From Imperialibacter sp040222385 (GTDB lineage Bacteria > Bacteroidota > Bacteroidia > Cytophagales > Cyclobacteriaceae): 64,000 nucleotides of DNA. The notes under the pieces were generated by a model. That model saw only the letters and a list, made by a program, of their open reading frames with translations, searched no databases and was not told the DNA's origin. Of the stretch, positions 36,001-45,261 are shown piece after piece; the stretch's first letter is position 1; each line of letters opens with the position of its first letter. The stretch lies in contig NZ_JAVKDF010000037.1 of NCBI RefSeq assembly GCF_040222385.1, positions 62,001-126,000 of the forward strand, read 5' to 3'. The position numbers and the translations under genes are program-made.

Positions 36001-36129
36001 GTTTGCTATGGTTTCCGCAAGCAAGGCGAGGCTAAATACGAGCGGGCTATAGCTGTATAAAAATCCGCACTCCCACGAGCCGGGATGCTAACCGGTGAAC
36101 GCCGAACTCCAGGCAAAATCAGGAAACCA
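36001..36129. other. Structured intergenic element, possible attC-like or RNA element
   Basis: The 143 bases between two plus-strand genes are GC-richer than those genes and full of short complementary pieces. The outer pair is TGGTTTCC (36009-36016) with GGAAACCA (36122-36129). Inside are GCTATAGC, CCGG-N8-CCGG and GCGGG with CCGC. It starts with the palindromic AACGTTTGC. This layout, placed between small accessory genes, recalls integron recombination sites or a folded RNA. I see no integrase in the window. Confidence 0.35.
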
Positions 36130-36133
36130 ATAA

Positions 36134-36703
36134 ATGACTGACTACGACAAATACTACAGGACTGAAAATTTATTTGGAGAGCCATATGCCGAGTTGATTG
36201 AGTTTTTCAAAAGCTACGAACCTAAGGGAAAACTACTTGACTTAGGTTGTGGACAAGGCAGAGATGCCATAGCCCTGGCAAGACTCGGATACAGAGTAAC
36301 CGGAGTTGACAACTCAAAAGCCGGCATCGACCAGATGATTAGAGTATCCAACTCAGAAAGCCTGAAAATTACTGGATTGGTCAGTGATATGTATGATTTT
36401 GATAACTATGGAGATTTTGACATTGTATTGCTCGATTCCATTTTTCATTTCGAGCAACGTGACAGGCAAAAAGAAATTTCTTTGATCAATAAAATTGCCA
36501 GCGACCTAAAGCCCAATGGCTTGATTTGCGTATGTGTACAGGATACCGGTTCCAAAGTCAGGATTTTAAAGGGAGCAATAAGCAATTCAAAACCAGATTT
36601 TGAGACGCTCAATGATTCATCCTTGATTTACAGGTATGAAGATGACGAATCAGGTCATAAGTCAACAACTAAATATTGTATGTATATCGTGAGAAAGAAA
36701 TGA
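36134..36703 (+). CDS. SAM-dependent methyltransferase, class I
   Basis: The 189-residue protein has motif I KLLDLGCGQGRDAIALARLG, the acidic loop VTGVDNSKAGI, and the post-motif DFDIVLLDSIFHFEQ. It belongs to the small cytosolic Rossmann methyltransferases; the substrate is unknown. Its stop overlaps the peptidase ATG (ATGA at 36700-36703), so the two are translated in a coupled way. Confidence 0.85.
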   Translation: MTDYDKYYRTENLFGEPYAELIEFFKSYEPKGKLLDLGCGQGRDAIALARLGYRVTGVDNSKAGIDQMIRVSNSESLKITGLVSDMYDFDNYGDFDIVLLDSIFHFEQRDRQKEISLINKIASDLKPNGLICVCVQDTGSKVRILKGAISNSKPDFETLNDSSLIYRYEDDESGHKSTTKYCMYIVRKK

Positions 36704-37647
36704 GAAATACCTTACTGACCTTTCTTTTAGTATTATCGCTATCCTCTTGTCACTACCGTGAGGAATCCGACGCACTTATTGTCGAGGGCTTGCCTGAAAG
36801 CAAGGCTGAATATCAACGGACAATTGTCGGTCATTTGTCCGGAAAATATGAATTGGCCAACAAAACCCTGATCAAAAGTCGTTGGTCTGTAGAAGAAAGG
36901 GCTGTGGCAAGATTGTATTTGAAGGAATTGATTGCAACTCTGAACATTGAACCCCGGGAAAATCATTATTCGTCGCCCAACCTCAATCCCGCTATCGACT
37001 TATTACTTGAGCCGTTCAAAGGCACTAATATTTATGGAATTCTTCCGGCCACCAGAAGCAGCGAAGAGTACGTTATTTTGGGGGCACATTATGATACTGG
37101 AAAGAGGAATGCACCGGGTGCAATTGACAATGCGACGGGAATTGCTTTGATATACAGCGTGGTGAAGGAGCTGGCAAAAAGTGAGGTTAGAGACAGGAAT
37201 CTGATTGTTGTGTTTTTCGACCAGGAAGAGGAGGAATTGATTGGAAGCAAAGCCTTTGCAAAACACATCAAAGAAAGTGAATGGAATATACATTCGATCC
37301 ATTGTTTTGATATGGTTGGCTGGGATGCAGACGATGATGGTGCCATGGAAGTTTTTTCAGCTTCAGAGTCCCTTTTGGACACGTACCGTACAACGGCAGG
37401 TGCCTACGGCAAGCCCCTTAAAGAAATCGTTATTGATCCGGTAGGTTACGACAACAGCTCAACCGACTTTGACGCCTTCGTTCAGGGTGGGTACAATGTG
37501 ATAGGGGCTGGCGAATGCTACTATTTCAGAGACTCGACGCCCTACAAGGATAGCCCAGATGATACGTTTGAAACAGTCAACTTTCAGTATCTGTTGTCTT
37601 GCTCAAACATGATTGAGGACGTCATAAGAAAAATAGTAATACTATGA
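36700..37647 (+). CDS. M28 family peptidase-like lipoprotein with altered last ligand
   Basis: The start at 36700 gives a lipoprotein signal (MRNTLLTFLLVLSLSSC). The M28 zinc ligands are present up to a point: GAHYDTG (His, Asp), GAIDNATGIAL (bridging Asp), FFDQEEEELIGSKAF (catalytic and ligand Glu) and DMVGWD (Asp). The final histidine, normally in an H-[ST]-P-x-D-T motif, is Asp284 here (KDSPDDT). It may have altered metal use or weak activity. It overlaps the genes on both sides by four bases, so all three form one operon. Confidence 0.82.
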   Translation: MRNTLLTFLLVLSLSSCHYREESDALIVEGLPESKAEYQRTIVGHLSGKYELANKTLIKSRWSVEERAVARLYLKELIATLNIEPRENHYSSPNLNPAIDLLLEPFKGTNIYGILPATRSSEEYVILGAHYDTGKRNAPGAIDNATGIALIYSVVKELAKSEVRDRNLIVVFFDQEEEELIGSKAFAKHIKESEWNIHSIHCFDMVGWDADDDGAMEVFSASESLLDTYRTTAGAYGKPLKEIVIDPVGYDNSSTDFDAFVQGGYNVIGAGECYYFRDSTPYKDSPDDTFETVNFQYLLSCSNMIEDVIRKIVIL

Positions 37648-38045
37648 GCGCTGTGCAAGAGCGAAGGTTTGGCATGCTGGTGAAGCATTTGCGGTTTGTG
37701 ACCATTTTGGGAATCACATTGCTTTTCTTTTTGTATAAAGGCATCTCTTATGCTGCGATTGGAAGCTATGTTCCAGTCGTTTTTATTGTGGCAATCCTGG
37801 CACTATTTATCGCTGGGTTCTACAAATCGGAGAAAGCATTTATACGTGTGCTAAGTTTCTGGGCTATATTAGTCGTTCTATGGTCTTTTGTAAGGTTGTT
37901 ACTAGGCATTGTCAATCAATTTGTGAAACCCATACCCGAGGGGCATGTTCACGGTCAGCTCGGAATAGCGGGCTCGTTGCTCAGTTTGGCCTTCCTGTTT
38001 GCAGGAGTTTATTTATTGCGGAACAGGAAAAAGGTATTTGGCTAG
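37644..38045 (+). CDS. Small membrane protein of unknown family
   Basis: The 133-residue protein has four hydrophobic helices (about 19-35, 39-58, 68-90 and 106-126) with a basic end (LRNRKKVFG). The loop before the last helix contains EGHVHGQLG. I do not recognise a family. It starts inside the stop of the M28 gene (ATGA), and is the last gene of the methyltransferase-peptidase operon. Confidence 0.6.
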   Translation: MSAVQERRFGMLVKHLRFVTILGITLLFFLYKGISYAAIGSYVPVVFIVAILALFIAGFYKSEKAFIRVLSFWAILVVLWSFVRLLLGIVNQFVKPIPEGHVHGQLGIAGSLLSLAFLFAGVYLLRNRKKVFG

Positions 38046-38271
38046 TCAATCGAGCTTGTCTGCTTCCGGTTTAACTGGTCACTGCAATTTTCCGCCTGCC
38101 AGATATATCAGATTTGTGTAGCTATGCCCGGTTATTAAGGGTATATTGCAGATACCGTCCCAAATTATTTTCGTTCTTACCAGCAGTTTTCCTTTTATCT
38201 TATTTCATTTCGTTGCTCTTCATTGGATCACTCATTCTGGCGAAGGTCACTTAAACACCAATAAAAGCTAC

Positions 38272-39390
38272 ATGAGCCAATCCATTAAATTTGTGTCGAA
38301 GGAGTACGACTTTTTCACTACTCTGAATCATCGAGTCAACCAGTACTTCAAAACGAAAAACATTAGCCGCAATGCCAACACGGCCATGGTCTTCAAGACT
38401 ATTGCCATGTTTACGCTGTATTTCGGCCCCTACGCAGTCATTGTTGCAGGTTCTTTCTCAAGCCTTTATGTGTTTTATGCACTGAGTGCCGTTATGGGGT
38501 TTGGCCTTGCGGGCATTGGCATGTCAGTGATGCACGACGCTAACCATAGTGCCTATTCTAAGAAAAAGTGGGTGAATACGCTGTTAGGCTATTCTCTGAA
38601 CTTAGTGGGCGGAAATGCCTTCAACTGGAAGGTGCAACACAATGTACTGCACCATACATTCACCAACGTCGATGGAACCGATGAAGACATTGAACCACGT
38701 GGTGTACTTCGTTTTTGTCCCCACACCGACTGGAAGCCCTTCCACAAATTTCAGTTTATCTATGCGTGGTTTTTCTACGGCCTTCTGTCGTTTATCTGGA
38801 TTGTGTTCAAAGACTTTGAGCGGTTGACCAGGTACAAAAGGGCCGGCCAGATAAAAAAGCAAAAAACAACTGAGCTGAAGGAGTGGTCAGTTTTGATATT
38901 TACCAAAATCGTATACTACACTTATATTATTGCAATACCCATGCTGGTGCTGCCATTTGCCTGGTGGCATGTGTTGCTGGGCTTCTTTGTGATGCACTAC
39001 ATAGCTGGCTTTATTCTGGCAGTAGTTTTCCAGCTGGCGCATGTGGTGGAGGGCACCGAATATCCTGTACCCGACGAAGCCGGCAATATCTACAACGCAT
39101 GGGCGGTTCACCAGCTTCATACCACAGCTAACTTTGCCCAGCACAACAGACTGTTGTCCTGGTATGTCGGTGGTTTGAACTACCAGGTAGAGCATCATCT
39201 TTTTTCCAATATCTGCCACGTACACTATGACAAGCTATCCGAGATTGTGAAAGAGACCTCGGAGGAGTTCGGGCATCCTTACAAGTCAAAGCGAAGGCTT
39301 CGGGACGCAGTGGCGAGCCATTTCAAAGTGCTGAAAGCGCTTGGCAAAAAGGATGCATCGCCAGTGCTTGAGGCTGTGTTTGTGCCTTAA
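38272..39390 (+). CDS. Membrane fatty-acid desaturase
   Basis: The start at 38272 (MSQSIKFVSKEYDFF) is preferred; the frame runs 42 codons further back with non-homologous hydrophobic sequence. The three histidine boxes of the front-end/acyl-lipid desaturases are clear: HDANH (first), HNVLHHTFTNVDG (second), and QVEHHLFSNICHVHY (third, with Gln). There is no N-terminal cytochrome b5 domain. Four transmembrane helices hold the di-iron site at the cytoplasmic side. It introduces a double bond into lipid acyl chains, useful at low temperature. Regiochemistry cannot be told. Confidence 0.9.
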   Translation: MSQSIKFVSKEYDFFTTLNHRVNQYFKTKNISRNANTAMVFKTIAMFTLYFGPYAVIVAGSFSSLYVFYALSAVMGFGLAGIGMSVMHDANHSAYSKKKWVNTLLGYSLNLVGGNAFNWKVQHNVLHHTFTNVDGTDEDIEPRGVLRFCPHTDWKPFHKFQFIYAWFFYGLLSFIWIVFKDFERLTRYKRAGQIKKQKTTELKEWSVLIFTKIVYYTYIIAIPMLVLPFAWWHVLLGFFVMHYIAGFILAVVFQLAHVVEGTEYPVPDEAGNIYNAWAVHQLHTTANFAQHNRLLSWYVGGLNYQVEHHLFSNICHVHYDKLSEIVKETSEEFGHPYKSKRRLRDAVASHFKVLKALGKKDASPVLEAVFVP

Positions 39391-39414
39391 AGGTTTTTAA
39401 GACTCAACAGTAAA

Positions 39415-39449
39415 AATAGAGGCAGTTGATCCAATCAACTGCCTCTATT
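39415..39449. terminator. Bidirectional terminator hairpin
   Basis: A perfect 16-bp stem (39415-39430 with 39434-39449, sequence AATAGAGGCAGTTGAT) closes a 3-base loop, between the convergent desaturase and phosphorylase genes. A-rich and T-rich flanks (TAAAAA on the left, ATTGCTTT on the right) allow it to stop transcription in both directions, best on the minus strand. Confidence 0.8.
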
Positions 39450-39452
39450 GCT

Positions 39453-41105
39453 TTAAGAATAAAGCTTTTTGTAGTACTCGTCCGCCATTCTGTGGCTGCT
39501 GAAATAGGGCACCACATCCCTCATGCTGCTTTTCATCACTTCCAGCCACTTGTCTGGTTTGTCGTAGTAAGTAGGAAGAATCTCCTTTTCAAGGATCTTG
39601 TACATCCCCTCAAAGTCTTCCTGATCCAGCTTCGGGTGGTCGTTGAAGTCAGTGCCGTCTGGAATAAGGTAGCTGTTCACCCCATGCTTGCCATACTCAG
39701 GAATCCAGCCATCCTGAATCGATAAATTCACACTGCCATTCATGCTGGCTGTCATGCCGCTGGTGCCTGAAGCTTCTCTGGGCTTTCTGGGGGTGTTCAA
39801 CCAAATGTCGCTGCCGTTTTTTAGTGAGCGACTCAGTGCCAATTCATACCCTGTCAGCACCGTGCAGTTGGCAAACTCTTTGGACACCCTGATGAGGTGG
39901 TTGAATATATCAATGGCGCCATGATCTTTCGGGTAGGGCTTGCCTGCCCAAATGATTTGTACGGGCCTTTTCGTGTTGGTCACCAGCTTGCGGAACCTGT
40001 CGAAGTCTTTGAGCAGCAGATCCGGCCTTTTGTAGGCGGCAAACCTTCTCGCCCAAACGATGGTGAGCACATCTGGGTCAAACAGCTTGCCCGACTGATC
40101 GGCCACAATTTTGAAGAGCTCGCTTTTCATCTCCTTCTTTCTGGCTATCAAAGCCTTGTCATTATTTTTCTCCAGGGCGGCGTTCAGCTCTTTATCGGCC
40201 CAGTAGCTCACATTTTGAGAGTTGGTAATAGGGATGATTTCGCACGTATCTTTAAAAGTGCTCCACATTTCTTTCGACACCTTGGCGTGGATTTTTGACA
40301 CCGCATTGGCTTTTTTGGCCAGCCGCAATGCAGCCACTGTATAGCTCACTTTGCCGGATTTGTCTGTGATCCAGTCCACTTCTTCCTGCTTCCAGCCTTT
40401 TGGGAAAAAGCCAATTTTATTGAGCAACTCAAGAGAATGCTCTTCGTTTCCTGCCTTTTCCGGTGTGTGCGTGGTGAAAACGCATTGGGTCTTCAGTTTC
40501 TTCTTGTCGGCCGCCTGCGCATACATGTGAGTGAATGCCGGGAGTCCGTGGCCCTCATTGAGATGGTAAATATCGGCACCGCCCAGCGCCTCAATCACCT
40601 TGTAGCCACCCACGCCCAGCACCATGCTTTGGGCTACTCTGGTGAGCTCATTGTCCTCATAAAGCCTGTGGGTAATCGTGCGGGACAGGTAGTCGTTCTC
40701 AGGAATATCTGTGCTTAGCAGATAGATAGGCGCACTGCCAAAGGTGTCGGCCTTGAGGGCATACGCCTTGGCCTTTACACTGCCATTGTCGAAAATGGGA
40801 ACGTCGACGATGATGCCCGTATCTTCCAGAAAGCTGTAGTTTTTCTCTGTCCAAACAGCGCCCAGCGACTGATCCATGTTGCGGGTTTGGTCGTAGTAGC
40901 CATACTGCCACAGTATGCCGACGCCTACCAGGTTTTGTTTTAGCTCAAAAGCACTGCGCATGTGCGAGCCTGCCAGAAACCCAAGACCACCGGAGTATAT
41001 TTTCAGTGCCTGGTCAATGGCAAATTCCATGCTAAAGTAGGCTACCTTCTTCTTGTATTTAGCATCGTATTTATAGGGGTGAAACCATTTACTGTATTGA
41101 CTCAT
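39453..41105 (-). CDS. Short alpha-glucan phosphorylase-like protein (GT35) lacking the PLP lysine
   Basis: The 550-residue protein is a short-form GT35 enzyme: VAYFSMEFAIDQALKIYSGGLGFLAGSH, GVGILWQYGYYDQ, YHLNEGHGLPAF, CVFTTHTPEKAGNE, VWARRFAAYKRPDLLL and IIWAGKPYPKD. The pyridoxal-phosphate lysine of phosphorylases sits in EASGTGNMKF; here the segment is EASGTSGMTASMNG with Thr452 at that place. Without it a PLP aldimine cannot form, so either PLP is held otherwise or the protein is a glucosyltransferase or pseudoenzyme. It is monocistronic. Confidence 0.85.
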   Translation of the reverse strand: MSQYSKWFHPYKYDAKYKKKVAYFSMEFAIDQALKIYSGGLGFLAGSHMRSAFELKQNLVGVGILWQYGYYDQTRNMDQSLGAVWTEKNYSFLEDTGIIVDVPIFDNGSVKAKAYALKADTFGSAPIYLLSTDIPENDYLSRTITHRLYEDNELTRVAQSMVLGVGGYKVIEALGGADIYHLNEGHGLPAFTHMYAQAADKKKLKTQCVFTTHTPEKAGNEEHSLELLNKIGFFPKGWKQEEVDWITDKSGKVSYTVAALRLAKKANAVSKIHAKVSKEMWSTFKDTCEIIPITNSQNVSYWADKELNAALEKNNDKALIARKKEMKSELFKIVADQSGKLFDPDVLTIVWARRFAAYKRPDLLLKDFDRFRKLVTNTKRPVQIIWAGKPYPKDHGAIDIFNHLIRVSKEFANCTVLTGYELALSRSLKNGSDIWLNTPRKPREASGTSGMTASMNGSVNLSIQDGWIPEYGKHGVNSYLIPDGTDFNDHPKLDQEDFEGMYKILEKEILPTYYDKPDKWLEVMKSSMRDVVPYFSSHRMADEYYKKLYS

Positions 41106-41237
41106 AGTTGATTGTGCTTGTTTTGATGAGCGAAAATAGGCAAAACAAATTTAGGACAGCAACAATGAAACAGTCGATTTCCCTGAACAGGTTTGCGGTA
41201 AGCATAAAGAAGCAATTGAGGGCTGTTTGCTCCTGAC

Positions 41238-41864
41238 TTAGTGGTGTTTCATGCTCATGTTGAGCATGCAGCCAATAGGCTCCGTTTTGTTTGGGTTGAT
41301 GGCTTTGCCTGCAAAAGCAGCAGCAATGGCATCATCGAGGTAGTGCTCGGTTATTACATTTCGGTATTTGCCCAACTCATAAAACCAATTGTCTATTTTG
41401 CCTCTGTAGAGCAGGTCGCCCGTTTGATTAAAAAGAAAAACTTCAGGAGTGACTTTGGCTTTCAGAATGTGGGTGACCACCTGGTGGCTGTCGAGCAGAA
41501 TAGGGAAGTCGAATTTGTATTTGGCAGCAAAGGCACCGGCGGTTTCTTTGGTTTCTCCTTCGCTGGGAGCAATGCCCACCACGCTGAGCCCATCTACTTG
41601 CGCCAACTCCCTGAACTTGCCTGTGTACTGCTGGCAGATGGGGCAATCGTGCGCCATAAGGATCAAAAGTGTGAGCTTCTGGTGCTCAAATGATGAAAGA
41701 GAATAGGGCTGGCCGTCGTAGTTTTCTAACTCAATTTTCCTAAGCGACTCACTGAAATTACCAAGGTCGGTGGGAATACTTTGCGCCAGCACACCAATGC
41801 TCAGTAGCTGACTAGTAATCAGCCCAATGAGGGCTAAGAAGCTTACGTACCGCCGATTGTTCAT
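41238..41864 (-). CDS. Exported thioredoxin-like (AhpC/TSA-type) protein
   Basis: The 208-residue protein has a signal peptide (ending GVLAQS) and a thioredoxin fold with a CPIC active site (LMAHDCPICQQYTGKFREL), followed by GLSVVGIAPSEGET and the cis-proline strand VTPEVFLFNQ. It ends with EPIGCMLNMSMKHH, a further cysteine near the C-terminus. It probably reduces or transfers disulfides in the periplasm; the target is unknown. It is divergent from the BatA-like operon. Confidence 0.82.
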   Translation of the reverse strand: MNNRRYVSFLALIGLITSQLLSIGVLAQSIPTDLGNFSESLRKIELENYDGQPYSLSSFEHQKLTLLILMAHDCPICQQYTGKFRELAQVDGLSVVGIAPSEGETKETAGAFAAKYKFDFPILLDSHQVVTHILKAKVTPEVFLFNQTGDLLYRGKIDNWFYELGKYRNVITEHYLDDAIAAAFAGKAINPNKTEPIGCMLNMSMKHH

Positions 41865-41998
41865 ACCTTAAAGTTAGGGCTTAATACCCTTGATAGAAAA
41901 AATATGACAAAGCTTTCCATTATCTTTCCAAATCATCGGCAATCCTTCTACTTTGGATTCCGTTTAGAGATTAACAAAAAGAAGAAGACAGTCATTTC

Positions 41999-43984
41999 AT
42001 GAATTTTCTATTTCCTCAATTCCTTTGGGCTCTTCTTGCACTTTCTATTCCGATCCTCATTCACCTGTTTAATTTTCGCAGGGCGAAAAAAATATATTTC
42101 TCCAATGTGAACATGCTCAAGCATGTGAAGCAGACGAGCAGCTCCAAACTGAAATTGAAGCATTGGCTGGTGTTGTTTTCGAGACTTGCGACCGTCTTTT
42201 TTCTGGTCATGGCTTTTGCCCAGCCTTTCATGCCTTCCAACGACGGCAAGCAGCTGAGCGGTGATGTGGTGTTGTATCTCGATAACTCGCAGAGCATGAG
42301 CAACCTGACCGGCACGGAAGCCCCCGGGTTAGATGTAAGCATCGGGATGATCGGTGAAGTGCTCAAGGCGTACCCAAGAGAAACACGTTTTCAGCTTATT
42401 ACCAACGACTTTGCGCCTTTTTCCAATCATGCCAAAAGCAAGGTGGATGTAGAAGAATTGCTTACCGAGCTGAGCTACTCATCTATTGTAAGATCGCCTG
42501 ATGAGATCGTTGGCCGGATGGAGCTGGGCGCCACGGAAAAAGACGTTTACTGGATAAGCGACTTTGCCTACAGCCCTGAGCAGCCGGTATCGGATGGCGA
42601 CTCCGTCAATAATTTTAAATTGGTGCCCATCGCCTTTCCTGTTTCCGCCAATATTTTTATTGACACGGTTTACCTCGAAAGTCCGTTTCTTATCGAGGGT
42701 CAAACCAATACCCTTTTTGTTTCGCTACGCAATACGGGCGAAGAAATAAAAACTGATATGCCGGTGAAGTTTTTTGTCAACGACATTCAAGCGGGGGCAC
42801 TCACCACCGACCTGGTACCCAATGGGCAGACCACCCTTTCATTTGAGCTCAATATGGCACTCGAAGAGTTCAATCGGTGCCATCTCAGTATCGACGATTT
42901 CCCTATTCTTTTCGACAATGAGTTTTACCTGACGCTGAACCAGTCGCCCAGGGTGCGCATCATGGAGATTCGGGGCAGGACAGCCTCTTCTGCCATTGGC
43001 CGGGTGTTTGCCAACGAGCTTTTGTTCGATTTGCAGTCCTTCGACGCTGGCAATATTGACTACGGAAGCTTTGAAGATGCTGAGCTGCTGGTAATCAATG
43101 AGGTTGATCAATTGAATAGCGGGCTGGAAGCTTTTATCAAGAGCTCTCTCGACAACGGACGGACGGTTTTGATTATTCCATCATCCCAAAGTTTTGATGG
43201 TGGGTGGACAAATATTTACAGTGCCCTCAGGCAAAGTGTGCAGACCAATCTGCAGGAAATTGCTCAACCCGACCTCAATAACCCATTCTTTAAGAATATT
43301 TTTGAGGCCTCTGCCGACAAAATGGAAATGCCGGCGGCTGCCATGCAAATGAGCTGGGGCAACAATGGCGATCATTTGCTGAAATACAGGTCAGGTGCCC
43401 CCTATTTGACGAGAACGAATGCCTCTTCGGGGGTTTTGTACCTGCTGGCTGCTTCTCTGGCGCCCACCAGCAGCACGTTTTCCAACAACGCTTTGTTTGT
43501 GCCCATCATGTACAAAATGGCTATCGGTGCCCGCAGCACAAAAGGCCGCCTTTACTATACACTCGATGAAATTCTGCTCACCGTTAACGGGTCGGAGGTA
43601 ACTGATACCGATCTGTATAAGCTGAGTGGCAATGGACAGGAGATTGTGCCCGGCCAGCAGTCGGTGGGGGCAAATGTAAGGCTGGAGCTGCCCAGGTTTA
43701 TGATGCAGGCAGGCTACTACGATGTGAAGTTCAGGGACGAGCTGGTGGATGCGCTGGCGTTCAATCTGGAGAAAGGAGAATCGCAACTCAAACCTTTGCC
43801 GGAGGAGTCGGTGCTGGAGTTGTTTAACACGGTGGAGAAAAAAGAGATTATCAATGTGCTATCTCCTGAAGATTTCGAAAAGAATTTGAACGAACGCTTC
43901 AATGGAAAGGAATTGTGGAAATATGCCTTAATTTTGGCGTTAGCATTTTTACTTATTGAGGTCTTATTACTTCGTTTCCTATGA
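41999..43984 (+). CDS. BatA-type membrane protein with VWA-like domain
   Basis: The 661-residue protein begins with the BatA N-terminal domain (FLFPQFLWALLALSIPILIHLFNFRRAKKI): a first helix and a cytoplasmic turn. A second helix lies near 60-75, and then an extracytoplasmic von Willebrand-like domain with the metal site VVLYLDNSQSMSN (DxSxS). A C-terminal helix (LILALAFLLIEVLLLRFL) anchors the other end. Bat proteins are linked with aerotolerance and with MoxR chaperones, none of which is seen nearby. It leads a six-gene operon and overlaps the next start by four bases. Confidence 0.82.
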   Translation: MNFLFPQFLWALLALSIPILIHLFNFRRAKKIYFSNVNMLKHVKQTSSSKLKLKHWLVLFSRLATVFFLVMAFAQPFMPSNDGKQLSGDVVLYLDNSQSMSNLTGTEAPGLDVSIGMIGEVLKAYPRETRFQLITNDFAPFSNHAKSKVDVEELLTELSYSSIVRSPDEIVGRMELGATEKDVYWISDFAYSPEQPVSDGDSVNNFKLVPIAFPVSANIFIDTVYLESPFLIEGQTNTLFVSLRNTGEEIKTDMPVKFFVNDIQAGALTTDLVPNGQTTLSFELNMALEEFNRCHLSIDDFPILFDNEFYLTLNQSPRVRIMEIRGRTASSAIGRVFANELLFDLQSFDAGNIDYGSFEDAELLVINEVDQLNSGLEAFIKSSLDNGRTVLIIPSSQSFDGGWTNIYSALRQSVQTNLQEIAQPDLNNPFFKNIFEASADKMEMPAAAMQMSWGNNGDHLLKYRSGAPYLTRTNASSGVLYLLAASLAPTSSTFSNNALFVPIMYKMAIGARSTKGRLYYTLDEILLTVNGSEVTDTDLYKLSGNGQEIVPGQQSVGANVRLELPRFMMQAGYYDVKFRDELVDALAFNLEKGESQLKPLPEESVLELFNTVEKKEIINVLSPEDFEKNLNERFNGKELWKYALILALAFLLIEVLLLRFL

Positions 43985-45255
43985 GTAGCCTATACCTGAA
44001 AGGTGTAAAACTGATCAACCCCTCCTCGGAATTCCATCTGAAAAAAGTCCACCTTTCCGTGAAAAATGGAAAAATTGACTACCTGGGTTTGAAGGAGACT
44101 ACCAATAGCACAAAAGCAATTGAAGGCAAAAACCTGATAGTAACGCCAGGCTGGTTCGACCTGCGAGCCAATTTTTGCGACCCGGGTATGGAGCACAAAG
44201 AGGATCTGACATCAGGGTTGAAAGCTGCTGCGGCCGGAGGCTTTACAGACGTGTGCCTGCTGCCAGATACCCACCCCACCATACAAACGAAGAACGATAT
44301 CGAATACCTGAAGTCGAAAGGGCGGGGCAAAGTAACAACGGTGCATCCAATGGCAGCTGTTACGCTTGGGCGCAAAGGGGAGGAGCTGAGTGAAATGATA
44401 GACCTGCACCATGCTGGTGCCGCAGCTTTTACCGATGGACATGACCCAATCTGGAACACGGATATTCTGCTGAAAACACTGCAATATCTTCAGCCACTTC
44501 ATGGTGTGTTGATGAACAGGGCAGAAGATAAGTGGCTGGCAAAATTTGGTGTGATGCATGAAGGTGTGCAAAGCACAAGACTGGGCATGAGGGGAGTGCC
44601 TGTAGCTGGTGAAACCATCATGGTGGAGCGTGACTTGAGAATATTGGAATACGCCGGCGGGAAGATCCATTTTTCACTGGTGTCTTCGGCTGAGGCTGTC
44701 GATATGATCAAAAAAGCCAAAAAGCGTGGACTCTCAGTTACGTGCGATGTGTCGGCGCACCATCTTTGTTTCAACGACACCTACCTGAGCACCTTCGATA
44801 CCAATTATAAAGTATCACCTCCCTTCCGCACCGAAAAGGACAGGAAGGCACTGATCGCTGGCGTGAAGGACGGCACCATCGACGCTATTGTGTCGGCGCA
44901 TGAGCCGCAGGATGAAGAAAGCAAAAAGCTGGAATTTGACCTGGCAGAATTTGGCATCACTGGGCTTCAAACCCTCTGGCCTGTGCTCAACCAACTGGAC
45001 ATTAAAGGCGAGCTGTCGCTGGAGCAGTCGCTGCCCGCTGTCTTCGCCGGGCCACGAAAGGTGCTTGGCCTGGAACCGGTTGCATTGGAGGTTGGCGCTG
45101 ATGCCTGCCTGACAGTCGTCGATACATCCGCCAAATGGACGTTCGATAAGAAAACCAACCTCAGCAAATCGATCAACAATCCCTTTTTTGGCAAAGAGCT
45201 GACCGGTATGGTGGCAGCGGTTTCCAATAATGGTCTTGTTCAAACCACCAACTAA
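43981..45255 (+). CDS. Dihydroorotase-like protein without metal ligands
   Basis: The 424-residue amidohydrolase-superfamily protein follows the dihydroorotase layout. However, the canonical D-x-H-x-H metal motif reads GWFDLRANFCDPG (Arg62, Asn64) and the late IATDHAPH reads IVSAHEPQ (Ala306 for Asp). The hallmark LLPDTHP, the CED-like AEDKWL and KVSPPFR segments remain. It is therefore expected to be inactive, as in the non-catalytic PyrC' subunits that structurally support aspartate carbamoyltransferase. No pyrB is within the window. Confidence 0.85.
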   Translation: MSSLYLKGVKLINPSSEFHLKKVHLSVKNGKIDYLGLKETTNSTKAIEGKNLIVTPGWFDLRANFCDPGMEHKEDLTSGLKAAAAGGFTDVCLLPDTHPTIQTKNDIEYLKSKGRGKVTTVHPMAAVTLGRKGEELSEMIDLHHAGAAAFTDGHDPIWNTDILLKTLQYLQPLHGVLMNRAEDKWLAKFGVMHEGVQSTRLGMRGVPVAGETIMVERDLRILEYAGGKIHFSLVSSAEAVDMIKKAKKRGLSVTCDVSAHHLCFNDTYLSTFDTNYKVSPPFRTEKDRKALIAGVKDGTIDAIVSAHEPQDEESKKLEFDLAEFGITGLQTLWPVLNQLDIKGELSLEQSLPAVFAGPRKVLGLEPVALEVGADACLTVVDTSAKWTFDKKTNLSKSINNPFFGKELTGMVAAVSNNGLVQTTN

Positions 45256-45261
45256 GAAGGC

